The notes: a model not told the origin generated them from the letters alone. Shown: positions 38,063-46,895, counted from the stretch's first letter. The stretch: 64,000 nt of DNA from Flectobacillus major DSM 103 (GCF_000427405.1 NZ_KE386491.1:3145001-3209000), one strand, 5' to 3'. Numbers and translations are program-made.

Positions 38063-39145
38063 TTACAAGTACTGGTTTACACCTACCGAGTTAAGGTCTT
38101 CAAAAGCCAACTTCAAACGGCTTACGAATGTGTCTTCACCTTTACGCAACCAAACACGTGGGTCATAATATTTTTTGTTTGGAGAATCATCGCCCTCAGG
38201 GTTACCGATTTGTCCTTGCAAATAACCTTCTTTTGCTTTGTAGTATCCAAGAATACCTTCCCAGAACGCCCATTGCAAATCGGTATCGATATTCATTTTG
38301 ATAGCACCATAAGAGATTGCCTCACGGATTTCTTCACGAGAAGAACCCGAACCACCATGGAATACAAAGTTGATAGGCTTTTCAGCTTCCAAACCGTATT
38401 TTTCCTTGATAAAATCCTGAGAGTTTTTCAAGATAACAGGTTGCAATTTCACGTTACCAGGTTTATAAACCCCGTGTACGTTTCCAAAAGCAGCTGCAAT
38501 AGTAAAACGGTGAGAGATTTTGCTCAATTCTTCATAAGCATAAGCTACTTCTGAAGGCTGAGTATATAATTTTGATGAATCAACATCCGAGTTATCAACA
38601 CCATCTTCTTCGCCACCTGTAACACCTAATTCAATCTCTAGAGTCATGCCTAATTTTGACATTCTTTCAAGATACTTAGCACAGATTTCGATATTTTCGT
38701 GTAATGGTTCTTCAGAAAGGTCAATCATGTGCGATGAGAAAAGAGGCTTGCCATATTGAGCAAAGAATTTTTCGCCAGCATCCAAAAGACCGTCTAACCA
38801 AGGTAATAATTTCTTAGCACAGTGGTCAGTATGAAGAATAACTTGTACTCCATACACCTCAGCTAATTGATGTACGTGGTATGCACCAGAGATTGCACCA
38901 GCAATAGATGCCTCTTGCTTGCCATTCGGTAATGATTTACCTGCATAAAACTGAGCACCTCCATTAGAGAACTGAATGATTACAGGAGAGTTCACTGCTT
39001 TGGCAGCTTCCAACACACCATTAACAGTATCTGTACCGGTAACGTTTACGGCTGGTAAAGCAAATTGGTGTTTCTTGGCAATTTCGAAGAGTTCTTGCAC
39101 TGCATCTCCATGCAATACACCTTTCTGAGTAGCTAAACTTGACAT
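38063..39145 (-). CDS. fbaA: Class II fructose-bisphosphate aldolase
   Basis: A zinc-dependent aldolase of glycolysis and gluconeogenesis with 360 residues, the length of the E. coli FbaA type. Metal- and substrate-site motifs are VQVILHTDHCAKK, GVTGGEEDGVDN, FGNVHGVYKPGNV and FVFHGGSGSSREE. The gene is monocistronic with a terminator at 38010. A TAATTTTG box (39204-39211) lies upstream on the minus strand, but its partner TTG is 24 bases away, too far for confidence. Confidence 0.97.
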   Translation of the reverse strand: MSSLATQKGVLHGDAVQELFEIAKKHQFALPAVNVTGTDTVNGVLEAAKAVNSPVIIQFSNGGAQFYAGKSLPNGKQEASIAGAISGAYHVHQLAEVYGVQVILHTDHCAKKLLPWLDGLLDAGEKFFAQYGKPLFSSHMIDLSEEPLHENIEICAKYLERMSKLGMTLEIELGVTGGEEDGVDNSDVDSSKLYTQPSEVAYAYEELSKISHRFTIAAAFGNVHGVYKPGNVKLQPVILKNSQDFIKEKYGLEAEKPINFVFHGGSGSSREEIREAISYGAIKMNIDTDLQWAFWEGILGYYKAKEGYLQGQIGNPEGDDSPNKKYYDPRVWLRKGEDTFVSRLKLAFEDLNSVGVNQYL

Positions 39146-39531
39146 AGTGAAATTTTTTCTTGTTAAAAACGTAACCTACCTAATTTTACAATTAAATAGT
39201 ATTCAAAATTAGTAATTTATACTTGTTTTGTACTACAAATGCAAAATATAATTTGGTTTTGAGCAAAAATTATAGAACTTATCTTTTTCCCCTAAAATTA
39301 TATTATCATTGTACTATACTTATGGCTTGTGGTTTTGGGTATATAGTATACAAGCTCTGTATTGCACAAAAATACGAATCAATTCGGCATATTTAATGTT
39401 ACAATTGCATCGAAATTTGAGAAGTTGTGTAAGATTTTGGCTAGTCTAATTTCTATTCCCTAATTTTGTCAGCAAAACAATCTTGGCTCTATTTCAATGC
39501 TTTAATGAGGGTTTGTTCAACTCTTCACGAT
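39146..39531. other. Divergent intergenic region between fbaA and cysE
   Basis: AT-rich leader DNA for two divergent genes. It holds the cysE promoter (39437-39468) and a possible -7 box for fbaA (39204-39211). No gene or RNA was seen. Confidence 0.5.
39437..39468 (+). promoter_or_regulatory. Promoter of cysE
   Basis: TTG (39437-39439), 21 bases, TAATTTTG (39461-39468), an exact match to the Bacteroidota consensus. The -7 box covers the TTG codon at 39466 that would give the longest protein, so translation must begin further downstream. Confidence 0.7.
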
Positions 39532-40332
39532 ATGTTACCAAAAGACTTTTTGGAGGTGCTTTGTCAAAAGCATTCCAAACCCAATACTTTCCCTCCTACA
39601 TCAGCTGTAAAAGAACTTTTTACAGATATTATGATGACGCTTTTTCCCGAACAAACACAAAGACATTATGGGTGCTTGGACGAACTACAGGAGGCTTTTG
39701 ACCAAATAGAACTACGTTTGACTAGATTGTTACGCTCAATGCAACAGCATCTGGACGACGACGCTCGTGGCTTGTCTAGCAAATATATACAAAAACTTCC
39801 TGAAATATATAGGATATTACTAACCGATATTCAAGCCATTTTATCGGGCGACCCAGCCGCCCAAAGCGAATATGAGGTTATTAGGGCTTATCCGGGTTTC
39901 TATGCTATTACGTTTTATCGGCTGGCTCATGGCTTGTACGAAATGGGTATTCCGATGCTTCCTCGTATTTTGACAGAATATGCTCACTCAAAAACAGGTA
40001 TTGATATTCATCCAGGAGCAGATATCGACGAATACTTTATGATAGACCACGGTACGGGCGTTGTTGTAGGCGAAACCACCACAATTGGCAAGCATGTAAA
40101 GCTTTACCAAGGTGTAACGCTTGGGGCACTGTCGGTAAGTAAGGAAATGGCTTCGCTCAAAAGACACCCAACTATCGAAGACCATGTTGTGATTTATTCG
40201 GGAGCTACTATCCTTGGTGGCGAAACCGTTGTGGGGGCTAATTCCATTATTGGCGGGAATGTCTGGCTTACCCGTAGTGTGCCTCCTCAAACCAAAATAT
40301 ATCATCAGGAACAAGTAAAAATTTTACAATAA
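39532..40332 (+). CDS. cysE: Serine O-acetyltransferase
   Basis: Acetylates serine for cysteine synthesis. From the ATG at 39532 (MLPKDFLEVLCQKHSKP) it has 266 residues; an ATG at 39505 is also possible. After the helical N-terminal region come the family motifs GIDIHPGADIDEYFMIDHGTG and GVVVGETTTIGKHVKLYQG, followed by left-handed beta-helix hexapeptides. A TTG at 39466 lies in the promoter and is excluded. It lies 45 bases upstream of cysM, with which it forms an operon and probably the cysteine synthase complex. Confidence 0.93.
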   Translation: MLPKDFLEVLCQKHSKPNTFPPTSAVKELFTDIMMTLFPEQTQRHYGCLDELQEAFDQIELRLTRLLRSMQQHLDDDARGLSSKYIQKLPEIYRILLTDIQAILSGDPAAQSEYEVIRAYPGFYAITFYRLAHGLYEMGIPMLPRILTEYAHSKTGIDIHPGADIDEYFMIDHGTGVVVGETTTIGKHVKLYQGVTLGALSVSKEMASLKRHPTIEDHVVIYSGATILGGETVVGANSIIGGNVWLTRSVPPQTKIYHQEQVKILQ

Positions 40333-40377
40333 ACCATTACAAAACTACGGCATAAGCTTATTATTCATATATACAAA

Positions 40378-41262
40378 ATGGCAACATTACTAGATTTGGT
40401 TGGCAATACGCCACTGGTAGAATTAAATAGAATTAATCCTAACCCCCATGTAAAGATTTATGGAAAACTGGAAGGCAATAACCCAGGAGGATCGGTAAAA
40501 GACCGTGCAGCTCATGGTATGATCAAAGGAGCTTTAGAACGTGGCGAAATCACACCGGGTATCAAGCTTATCGAGGCTACATCTGGCAATACAGGTATTG
40601 CACTGGCTATGATTGCCCGTCTTTATGATATTGATATTGAATTGGTAATGCCCGAAAACTCTACCCGCGAAAGGGTACTTACGATGGAAGCATTTGGGGC
40701 CAAAGTAACCCTTACTCCTGCCAGTGTGGGTATCGAAGGTTCACGTGACTACGCCGAGGCCAAGGTAGCGGAAGGGGGCTACTTGATGCTTAATCAATTT
40801 GCTAACCCCGACAATTACTTGGCTCATTATAATACCACTGGCCCCGAAATTTGGCGAGACACACAACAATTGGTAACTCACTTTGTAAGCTCGATGGGTA
40901 CTACTGGTACTATTATGGGTACTTCCAAGTATTTGAAAGAAGTAAATTCAGATATTCAGATTGTAGGTTGCCAGCCTACCGAGGGGGCTAAAATACCGGG
41001 AATAAGACGTTGGCCAACGGAGTATTTACCCAAAATATTTGACCCTAGTAGAGTAGATAGAATTATGGATATTTCGGAAGAAGAAGCTCGAACTATGGCC
41101 AATACGCTTGCCAAAGTAGAAGGTGTATTTGGAGGAATGAGTAGCGGTGGGGCTGTTTCGGCGGCTGTTAGATTGGCTCAGGAGCTAGAAAGTGGCGTTA
41201 TTGTTTGTATTATTTGCGACCGTGGCGACAGGTATTTGTCTAGCGACTTGTTTGGAGCTTAG
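40378..41262 (+). CDS. cysM: Cysteine synthase B-type (O-acetylserine sulfhydrylase)
   Basis: A PLP-dependent enzyme of 294 residues converting O-acetylserine and sulfide (or thiosulfate) to cysteine. NPGGSVKDRAAHGMI contains the PLP lysine; ATSGNTGIALAMIA binds the substrate; SMGTTGTIMG binds the PLP phosphate. The CysM-type RRWPTEYLPKIFD segment is present, favouring CysM over CysK. It follows cysE directly. The two genes make the last steps of cysteine synthesis. Confidence 0.94.
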   Translation: MATLLDLVGNTPLVELNRINPNPHVKIYGKLEGNNPGGSVKDRAAHGMIKGALERGEITPGIKLIEATSGNTGIALAMIARLYDIDIELVMPENSTRERVLTMEAFGAKVTLTPASVGIEGSRDYAEAKVAEGGYLMLNQFANPDNYLAHYNTTGPEIWRDTQQLVTHFVSSMGTTGTIMGTSKYLKEVNSDIQIVGCQPTEGAKIPGIRRWPTEYLPKIFDPSRVDRIMDISEEEARTMANTLAKVEGVFGGMSSGGAVSAAVRLAQELESGVIVCIICDRGDRYLSSDLFGA

Positions 41263-41274
41263 TAAGCTATAAGC

Positions 41275-41344
41275 GAATTAGTGATTATATTACCAGCGAT
41301 CAATTATAGATATTCCTGATTGTCAAACACATAATCACTAATTC
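41275..41344. other. Long-spaced inverted repeat between convergent genes
   Basis: GAATTAGTGATTAT (41275-41288) and ATAATCACTAATTC (41331-41344) are perfect complements separated by 42 bases. It may act as a bidirectional terminator for cysM and the MTHFR-like gene or be a protein site; no T-run is attached. Confidence 0.5.
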
Positions 41345-41407
41345 ACCCTTTTGCTTTATCAAATAATCGTATAAACTTCAAATTCGTTTATCCATTAGCT
41401 CAGCTAC

Positions 41408-42340
41408 TTACTTACGGAGTCCTTGTGCCTTCAGCGTCTCTCCTATTCGATTAACCATTGCAATTGATGCTTCTATTTCGTCTTTTCTAATTGCTACACT
41501 TTCTATATTAAAACCAAAAGGAACTCCTTTTTCGGCACAATAATGAATCAATTCTTCGGCAATTGTCATACACACCTCTACCGAACGTGCTAGTACATTC
41601 TCAGAAGTTTTAAATTCCTCTTTCAATGCTTCTGGAACATGAATGCCAAGCCATTCCATAAAATGAAGGGTTTTTAAAGAACCACAGGCTGTCAGTGTAA
41701 AAATAATAGTAGGAAGTGCTATTTCTTTGTGGACACACGTTTTTACCAAATCATCTATTACACGCTTGGCGTAGTCTACATTGAATACACATTGTGACAC
41801 AAAATAACTTACCCCCGAGCTCATTTTATCCAAAATACGTTGGTCTTCATCATTCAAAACAGCATGACGCTCGGGAATCGTAACAGCCCCTATTACTGAT
41901 GTATCTTGGTATTTACGCCAAATACTGTAGGCTTCTGACAAACTCGTGATAGGTTTAAAATCAGGAGCAGGTATACCTACAAATACAGGTGAAAAACCAT
42001 GAGCAATAACATCATCGAGCCATAGCGTTAATTCTTCTTGCGTAAATTTCCCGGCGGGTCTATAGATAATTTTAGGAATATCGAGTGAATGTAGGTGTTC
42101 TTTGGCAAACTCAAAGGGGTCGTGAGCACTAATAAACGGAAAAGGCCTTTCTTCGCTTGTACGAGCCGATTCGTCTTGTACATCATATACCACCAAAGCA
42201 TCAATATCGAGCGAATGTAAACGTACCAAGGTTTTTTCAGCAATCTCAACTACTTTCAGTGGTTCTACTTGTGCTTTGGGGGGTGTAATTCCATACAATA
42301 AGATACCCGACTCTTTCGACTTTATTTTATCTAAAAACAT
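41408..42340 (-). CDS. Divergent methylenetetrahydrofolate reductase-like protein
   Basis: A 310-residue TIM-barrel protein that fits the MTHFR (MetF) fold in outline: ERHAVLNDEDQRILDKMSSG followed by YFVSQCVFNVDYAKRVI, and a C-terminal FGFNIESVAIRKDE segment. It lacks the close similarity expected of ordinary MetF and has an unusual N-terminus (LLYGITPPKAQ). Similar divergent enzymes act as MTHFR in mycobacteria, so it may make 5-methyl-THF; another flavin-linked C1 reaction is also possible. A consensus promoter lies about 120 bases upstream. Confidence 0.65.
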   Translation of the reverse strand: MFLDKIKSKESGILLYGITPPKAQVEPLKVVEIAEKTLVRLHSLDIDALVVYDVQDESARTSEERPFPFISAHDPFEFAKEHLHSLDIPKIIYRPAGKFTQEELTLWLDDVIAHGFSPVFVGIPAPDFKPITSLSEAYSIWRKYQDTSVIGAVTIPERHAVLNDEDQRILDKMSSGVSYFVSQCVFNVDYAKRVIDDLVKTCVHKEIALPTIIFTLTACGSLKTLHFMEWLGIHVPEALKEEFKTSENVLARSVEVCMTIAEELIHYCAEKGVPFGFNIESVAIRKDEIEASIAMVNRIGETLKAQGLRK

Positions 42341-42660
42341 ATATACTTTTGATGTTAGGCAACCCTATAATAAGATAGGTTACACAGAAATAAAAAACTG
42401 CTGAAAACCAAACGTTTATCATTACCATATTGGCTTTTTGGGCAAAAAAACTTACTGGGCTACAAAGGTAACATTTTTTTCATTTTTGTCAATCTTGCTC
42501 CAAAACGTCCAAACTCACCCTAAGAAATTGGTTGGGGGAGTGTTTTGAGGGATAATCGTGGTTTGTTCAAGCATTTATTAAGAACATTCCCCAAAATTTC
42601 GGAACTTTGTAAAAGACTTAACAAATAGGCGTTGAGTCATTTAAGAAAAACTAATATAAT
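42341..42660. other. Divergent intergenic region
   Basis: A 320-base stretch between the MTHFR-like gene and the rRNA methyltransferase. Beyond the leftward promoter it holds GAACTTTG (42602-42609), a possible -7 box for the rightward gene without a matching TTG. Confidence 0.4.
42463..42492 (-). promoter_or_regulatory. Promoter of the MTHFR-like gene
   Basis: On the minus strand TTG (42492-42490), a 19-base spacer and TACCTTTG (42470-42463) match the Bacteroidota consensus exactly. The predicted leader is about 115 bases and contains a weak hairpin; no known riboswitch was recognised in it. Confidence 0.7.
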
Positions 42661-43893
42661 ATGAGAATCCATCGCCCTTTGGCTGATGCCGTTGTTGGTA
42701 CTTTACAAGAAATTTTTCTAAATAAGCGTCAAGCAGACCGTGCTATTGAATATGTGTTGAAATCGAACCGTAAATGGGGTAGCCGTGACCGTGCTTTTAT
42801 TGCTGAAAATACCTACGAAGTCGTAAGATGGTGGCGTATGTTACATTATGTAATTGACGCACCTGATACCCTGAATAAATTTCACTTTTGGCAGGCTTTT
42901 GGAGCATGGCAGTTGCTAAAAGAACGCCATGCCAACTCAGAGGAATCATTATTTAGATTGCCTGATTGGACTGAGTTTTCAAAAGTAAGTATTCCAAAAG
43001 TATTTGCTCGATACGAAGAGGCTACAAAAATCAGAAAAGTTATTGAATCTGTTCCTGATTGGTTAGATGCCCTTGGCGAAGAGGAGTTAGGAGAAGAAAA
43101 ATGGAATCACGAACTTCCTGCTCTTAATCAGCAAGCTCCTGTAGTACTAAGAGTAAATACACTGAAAACAAATAAAGAACACCTTCAGGATTTGTTGGGT
43201 GACGAAGACATTAATAGTGTGCTCAACAATGAGCTACCCGATGCTCTTATTTTGGAAGGTCGCCCGAATGTATTCAAAACTGAATTTTTCAAAGATGGGT
43301 TCTTTGAAGTACAGGATGCAGCCTCACAATTGGTAGCTCCATTTTTAGATGTAAAGGCTGGTATGCGTGTTATTGATGCCTGTGCAGGTGCTGGAGGCAA
43401 AACATTGCATATTGCGGCTTTGATGGAAAACAAAGGCCGTATTATTGCGATGGACGTTGAGGAACGCAAATTGCAAGAACTCCAAAAACGTGCTCGCCGT
43501 GCAGGAGCTATGAACCTCGAAACACGCCTTATTGAACCCAAAACTATCAAAAGGCTACAAGAAAGTGCCGACCGATTGTTATTAGATGTACCTTGCTCAG
43601 GCTTAGGTGTACTCAGAAGAAACCCTGATGCTAAATGGAAACTTACACCTGAGTTTATAGACGGCTTGCGTACAATTCAATACAATATTCTATCGCAGTA
43701 TTCGACAATGTTGAAAAAAGGTGGAAAAATGGTATTTGCTACTTGTAGCTTATTACCTTCTGAAAGTGAAGCCCATGTTAAACGTTTCTTGGAAGAACAA
43801 GGCGACAAGTGGGAGTTGCTCGAAGAACGACGTACTTCGCCAGCAGACGAAGGATATGATGGTTTTTATATGGCTTGTTTATTGAAAAAATAA
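42661..43893 (+). CDS. RsmB/RsmF-like rRNA m5C methyltransferase
   Basis: A 410-residue NOL1/NOP2/Sun-family enzyme that methylates cytosine C5 in rRNA. The C-terminal domain has IDACAGAGGKTLHIA (SAM site), LLLDVPCSGLGVLRR (catalytic Cys in PCSG) and FATCSLLPSE (second Cys). The N-terminal helical region resembles RsmB, but the PUA-like part of RsmF is absent. The target base cannot be assigned. A bidirectional terminator follows. Confidence 0.9.
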   Translation: MRIHRPLADAVVGTLQEIFLNKRQADRAIEYVLKSNRKWGSRDRAFIAENTYEVVRWWRMLHYVIDAPDTLNKFHFWQAFGAWQLLKERHANSEESLFRLPDWTEFSKVSIPKVFARYEEATKIRKVIESVPDWLDALGEEELGEEKWNHELPALNQQAPVVLRVNTLKTNKEHLQDLLGDEDINSVLNNELPDALILEGRPNVFKTEFFKDGFFEVQDAASQLVAPFLDVKAGMRVIDACAGAGGKTLHIAALMENKGRIIAMDVEERKLQELQKRARRAGAMNLETRLIEPKTIKRLQESADRLLLDVPCSGLGVLRRNPDAKWKLTPEFIDGLRTIQYNILSQYSTMLKKGGKMVFATCSLLPSESEAHVKRFLEEQGDKWELLEERRTSPADEGYDGFYMACLLKK

Positions 43894-43936
43894 AACATAT
43901 AGAGCCGTGGCATTGCTACGGCTCTATATGTTTTTA
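43892..43936. terminator. Bidirectional terminator
   Basis: ACATATAGAGCCGT (43895-43908) and ACGGCTCTATATGT (43918-43931) pair perfectly with A and T tracts outside the stem. It serves the methyltransferase gene and the convergent SGNH-type gene, whose stop lies in its edge. Confidence 0.85.
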
Positions 43937-44884
43937 CCATATTTTTTGTAAATCTTTAGCCAATTTTGCTGAAAACAGCTCCGCTCCTTCTTTATTCAAG
44001 TGCTGAGAATTATAAAACAGCGATTTCTTAAAGCATATTGAATCGTTGGTGTAATCTAAGAATGTGCAATTGTATTGTTTTTCAACACGATGGCACAGCC
44101 TCAAAAACGCTGTTTTATTTTTATAATATGGTTGTACCTCAAAATACTCAGGAGCGTACACCAACACTACTTTAATTCCTTCTTTCTGACAAAAATCAAG
44201 GTATCTTTCAAACGATTGCTCCACATCCTTTTCTATAGTATAACGAATTCCTTTGGGATATTTTTTCTTGAAAAGCTCAAACTGATTATCCCATGCTATA
44301 TCATTTGCCTGATAACCTTTGTATTTCGAGGTTTTGGTAACGTGCGGATAGTCTACAAAATTTTTTAAACCCTCCCATACCAAATCCCAGTCATTAGCAT
44401 ATTTATACATCGGAATATAACATTGCGACCACGTAAAATTTCCTTGTAGCCTTTCAAAATTACGCTTTAACAAAGGCTCGTTCAAATAGGGCAAAAACTG
44501 CTGATAGTCTACAAGGTTTTTCCGTTTGGCAAAGCCATATACATCTACATTATGAATAATATATTGAGGTTTACGGTTATGTGCCAAATACAACTTAAAT
44601 CGGGTTAACTGCATATCAAAACGCCAAGCCGATAACCCTAGGTTATAGGAATTTACCTGTAGTGTGGTATCTAAAATAAAGGGAGAAATATGGAATGCTG
44701 CACGAGAAGAGCCTGATACTAAAACGTCAGCATTAATTTTGCCTTGAAATAAATCGTTCCATTCAGCATAATTGGGGTGATGTGACTTTTTCAAACCTGT
44801 ATCTACTGCAAATCCTAAAAAACTCAATACCAATACAGGCACACCAATAAGTAGGCTTATTTTAATCCAAAATTCTTTTAGCAT
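43934..44884 (-). CDS. Membrane-anchored SGNH/DltD-like protein
   Basis: A 316-residue protein with one N-terminal hydrophobic helix (ISLLIGVPVLVLSFLGFAV). VSGSSRAAFHIS looks like the SGNH block I serine motif and FYNSQHLNKEGAELFS like the C-terminal His block (Asp replaced by Asn or Ser). Proteins of this kind often work with MBOAT acyltransferases in polysaccharide O-acetylation, but no MBOAT gene is nearby. It starts nine bases after the lipoprotein gene upstream; co-transcription is likely. Confidence 0.7.
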   Translation of the reverse strand: MLKEFWIKISLLIGVPVLVLSFLGFAVDTGLKKSHHPNYAEWNDLFQGKINADVLVSGSSRAAFHISPFILDTTLQVNSYNLGLSAWRFDMQLTRFKLYLAHNRKPQYIIHNVDVYGFAKRKNLVDYQQFLPYLNEPLLKRNFERLQGNFTWSQCYIPMYKYANDWDLVWEGLKNFVDYPHVTKTSKYKGYQANDIAWDNQFELFKKKYPKGIRYTIEKDVEQSFERYLDFCQKEGIKVVLVYAPEYFEVQPYYKNKTAFLRLCHRVEKQYNCTFLDYTNDSICFKKSLFYNSQHLNKEGAELFSAKLAKDLQKIW

Positions 44885-44893
44885 ATACCCTAC

Positions 44894-45430
44894 TTATTTG
44901 ATAATACCTTTGATAGTATATGCTTTTTTGTCTCCAAATACCAATTGTTGATAACCATCAATATAATAGTCGGTTAAGCTTCCTTTGTCAAAATAGGCAT
45001 TCAATCGTCTTTCTGAACTGTACAGATAATTGGTGTCTGAAACCAGAGCGTCGAAAGCAACTATTACACCAGCTTTTTTCTTGATAATAATCGACTTTAC
45101 TGTATTATGCTCGTTGGGTTTTAGTATATACCGAATCAGCGAGTCGCTTTCTTCAATCTGATAGCTATTAATAAAGGCAGGTTTGTTAATATCGGTTTGG
45201 ACAAAAAACTCCAATTCTTTTTCCCAATCTTGAATAATTTTGGTCTGTGTATCGGTTGTATTTCCAGCCTTTACCGATTTAACTACCGAAGGCTTGCGTT
45301 GCGAGAGTTTTTTGATTTGAGTTTCAAAAGTCCCTTTTAGGTCAAAATATTTGAGATTGTTTTGCTCAACTTGCTGATGGCAAGATACCAATGAGAGCAT
45401 TAAAAATAAACTAGCTAGAATGTTTTTCAT
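44894..45430 (-). CDS. Small lipoprotein of unknown function
   Basis: A 178-residue protein with lipobox LVSC (Cys17) after MKNILASLFLMLSLV. The mature part is charged and has no motif I recognise. It is immediately upstream of the SGNH-type gene in the same direction. A terminator-like hairpin in its 5' leader suggests attenuation. Confidence 0.7.
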   Translation of the reverse strand: MKNILASLFLMLSLVSCHQQVEQNNLKYFDLKGTFETQIKKLSQRKPSVVKSVKAGNTTDTQTKIIQDWEKELEFFVQTDINKPAFINSYQIEESDSLIRYILKPNEHNTVKSIIIKKKAGVIVAFDALVSDTNYLYSSERRLNAYFDKGSLTDYYIDGYQQLVFGDKKAYTIKGIIK

Positions 45431-45448
45431 AATACAAAATTAACAAAA

Positions 45449-45476
45449 AAGCCCCGCAAGCCGTTCCGTGCGAGGA
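45449..45476 (-). promoter_or_regulatory. Terminator-like hairpin in a 5' leader
   Basis: On the minus strand CCTCGCA and TGCGGGG pair (with one G-T) around a 10-base loop, immediately followed by CTTTTTTG. It ends about 20 bases before the lipoprotein ATG at 45430 and has no upstream gene on that strand to terminate, so it may be an attenuator or the end of an unseen small transcript. Confidence 0.5.
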
Positions 45477-45631
45477 TTGATTTGACTATTTTCTTTTATT
45501 TAGTTGAAAAATACTTTCATCCATATTCAAGAGCTTTTTAATTGTAGTAAAAACACGTTATTTGACACCACACATCTCCTACCAGAAGTATCTCAGGATT
45601 TGATTATATTGAGGGCATAATCCCTCAACCA

Positions 45632-46807
45632 ATGACATCTCAAAACCGACTTGTATCTGCCGATATCTACCGTGGCTTTGTCATGCTGCTTATGATGGCC
45701 GAAGTTCTTCATTTTGGCAAAGTTGCCGAAGCCCTTCCCGAAAGCTCATTTTGGGCATTTTTAGCCCATCATCAAGACCACGTTGAGTGGGTGGGCTGTT
45801 CGCTTCATGACCTGATACAGCCCTCCTTTTCATTTTTGGTAGGAGTAGTTTTGCCATATTCTATCGCTAGCCGCCTTACACAAGAACGAGGATTTAATCA
45901 AGCTTTTTTACATGCCCTCAAACGCTCACTTATACTTATTGTTTTAGGGATTTTCTTGCGTTCACAGTACAAAGCACAAACCTATTTTACCTTTGAAGAT
46001 ACCCTTAGTCAAATTGGTCTAGGTTATCCTTTTTTATTTTTATTGGCCTTTCGTTCTCAAAAAATACAAATCGCAAGTCTAGTAATACTATTAGTTGGCT
46101 ATTGGCTGGCTTTTGCTTTGTATCCTCTTCCTGATGCCTATTTCAACTACGAAAATGCAGGTATTACAAAAGATTGGGAACATAACCTTACAGGATTTAC
46201 GGCACATTGGAACAAAAATACAAACCTCGCATGGGCATTTGACCAGTGGTTTTTGAATATTTTCCCACGAGAAAAGCCATTCCAATTCAATGGAGGTGGA
46301 TATACCACATTAAGCTTTATTCCTACACTTGGCACGATGATTTTAGGACTTCTGGCAGGCAATATTTTGAAGTCGACATCAGTAGCACAAGAGAAACTAA
46401 AGCACTTTGTCTTACTCGGAATAACAGGACTGGGACTAGGTATTATTCTGGATTTGTTGGGTATTTGCCCCAATGTAAAACGTATCTGGACACCAACATG
46501 GGTACTTTTTAGTGGCGGATGGTGTTTTTTACTTTTGGCATTTTTTTATTGGATTATCGACATCAAACAACATACTCGTTGGGCTTATGGCTTAAAAGTC
46601 ATTGGGATGAACTCTATTGCAGCCTATTGCATCGCCGATGCGTTGGGTGTATATATCTCTAAATCGTTAACCATACATTTAGGCGAAAACTATGCAAATT
46701 TATTTGGCACGCCTTATCATTCACTTGTACATGGAGGAGCAATGTTATTGATTTACTGGCTGATTTTGAACTGGTTATATACAAATAAAATGTTTATCAA
46801 AATTTAA
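45632..46807 (+). CDS. DUF5009/HGSNAT-like membrane acyltransferase
   Basis: A 391-residue protein with about ten hydrophobic helices. The N-terminal RLVSADIYRGFVMLLMMAE is the family signature of heparan-alpha-glucosaminide N-acetyltransferase-like proteins, and QPSFSFLVGVVLPYSI and LGVYISKSLTIHLG follow. Members may transfer acetyl groups to sugars across the membrane; the substrate here is unknown. It converges with gpmI over a strong terminator. Confidence 0.8.
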   Translation: MTSQNRLVSADIYRGFVMLLMMAEVLHFGKVAEALPESSFWAFLAHHQDHVEWVGCSLHDLIQPSFSFLVGVVLPYSIASRLTQERGFNQAFLHALKRSLILIVLGIFLRSQYKAQTYFTFEDTLSQIGLGYPFLFLLAFRSQKIQIASLVILLVGYWLAFALYPLPDAYFNYENAGITKDWEHNLTGFTAHWNKNTNLAWAFDQWFLNIFPREKPFQFNGGGYTTLSFIPTLGTMILGLLAGNILKSTSVAQEKLKHFVLLGITGLGLGIILDLLGICPNVKRIWTPTWVLFSGGWCFLLLAFFYWIIDIKQHTRWAYGLKVIGMNSIAAYCIADALGVYISKSLTIHLGENYANLFGTPYHSLVHGGAMLLIYWLILNWLYTNKMFIKI

Positions 46808-46832
46808 AAACTTCCTCAAAACCATAGAAAAC

Positions 46833-46875
46833 AAAAATGACAGCGAAAGAGAAATCACTCTCGCTGTCATTTTTT
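46833..46875. terminator. Bidirectional terminator before gpmI
   Basis: AAAATGACAGCGA and TCGCTGTCATTTT form a long stem with A and T tracts on either side, between the convergent acyltransferase gene and gpmI. Confidence 0.85.
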
Positions 46876-46895
46876 GTACTATTACTACCAACCCA

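Noticed and set aside
37997-38554. 185-codon frame antisense to the aldolase gene
   Set aside because: It is a shadow of the highly conserved fbaA frame, with no domain of its own.
42341-42456. Riboswitch in the MTHFR-like leader
   Set aside because: Only a weak hairpin was found; no SAM, cobalamin or THF riboswitch consensus could be recognised.
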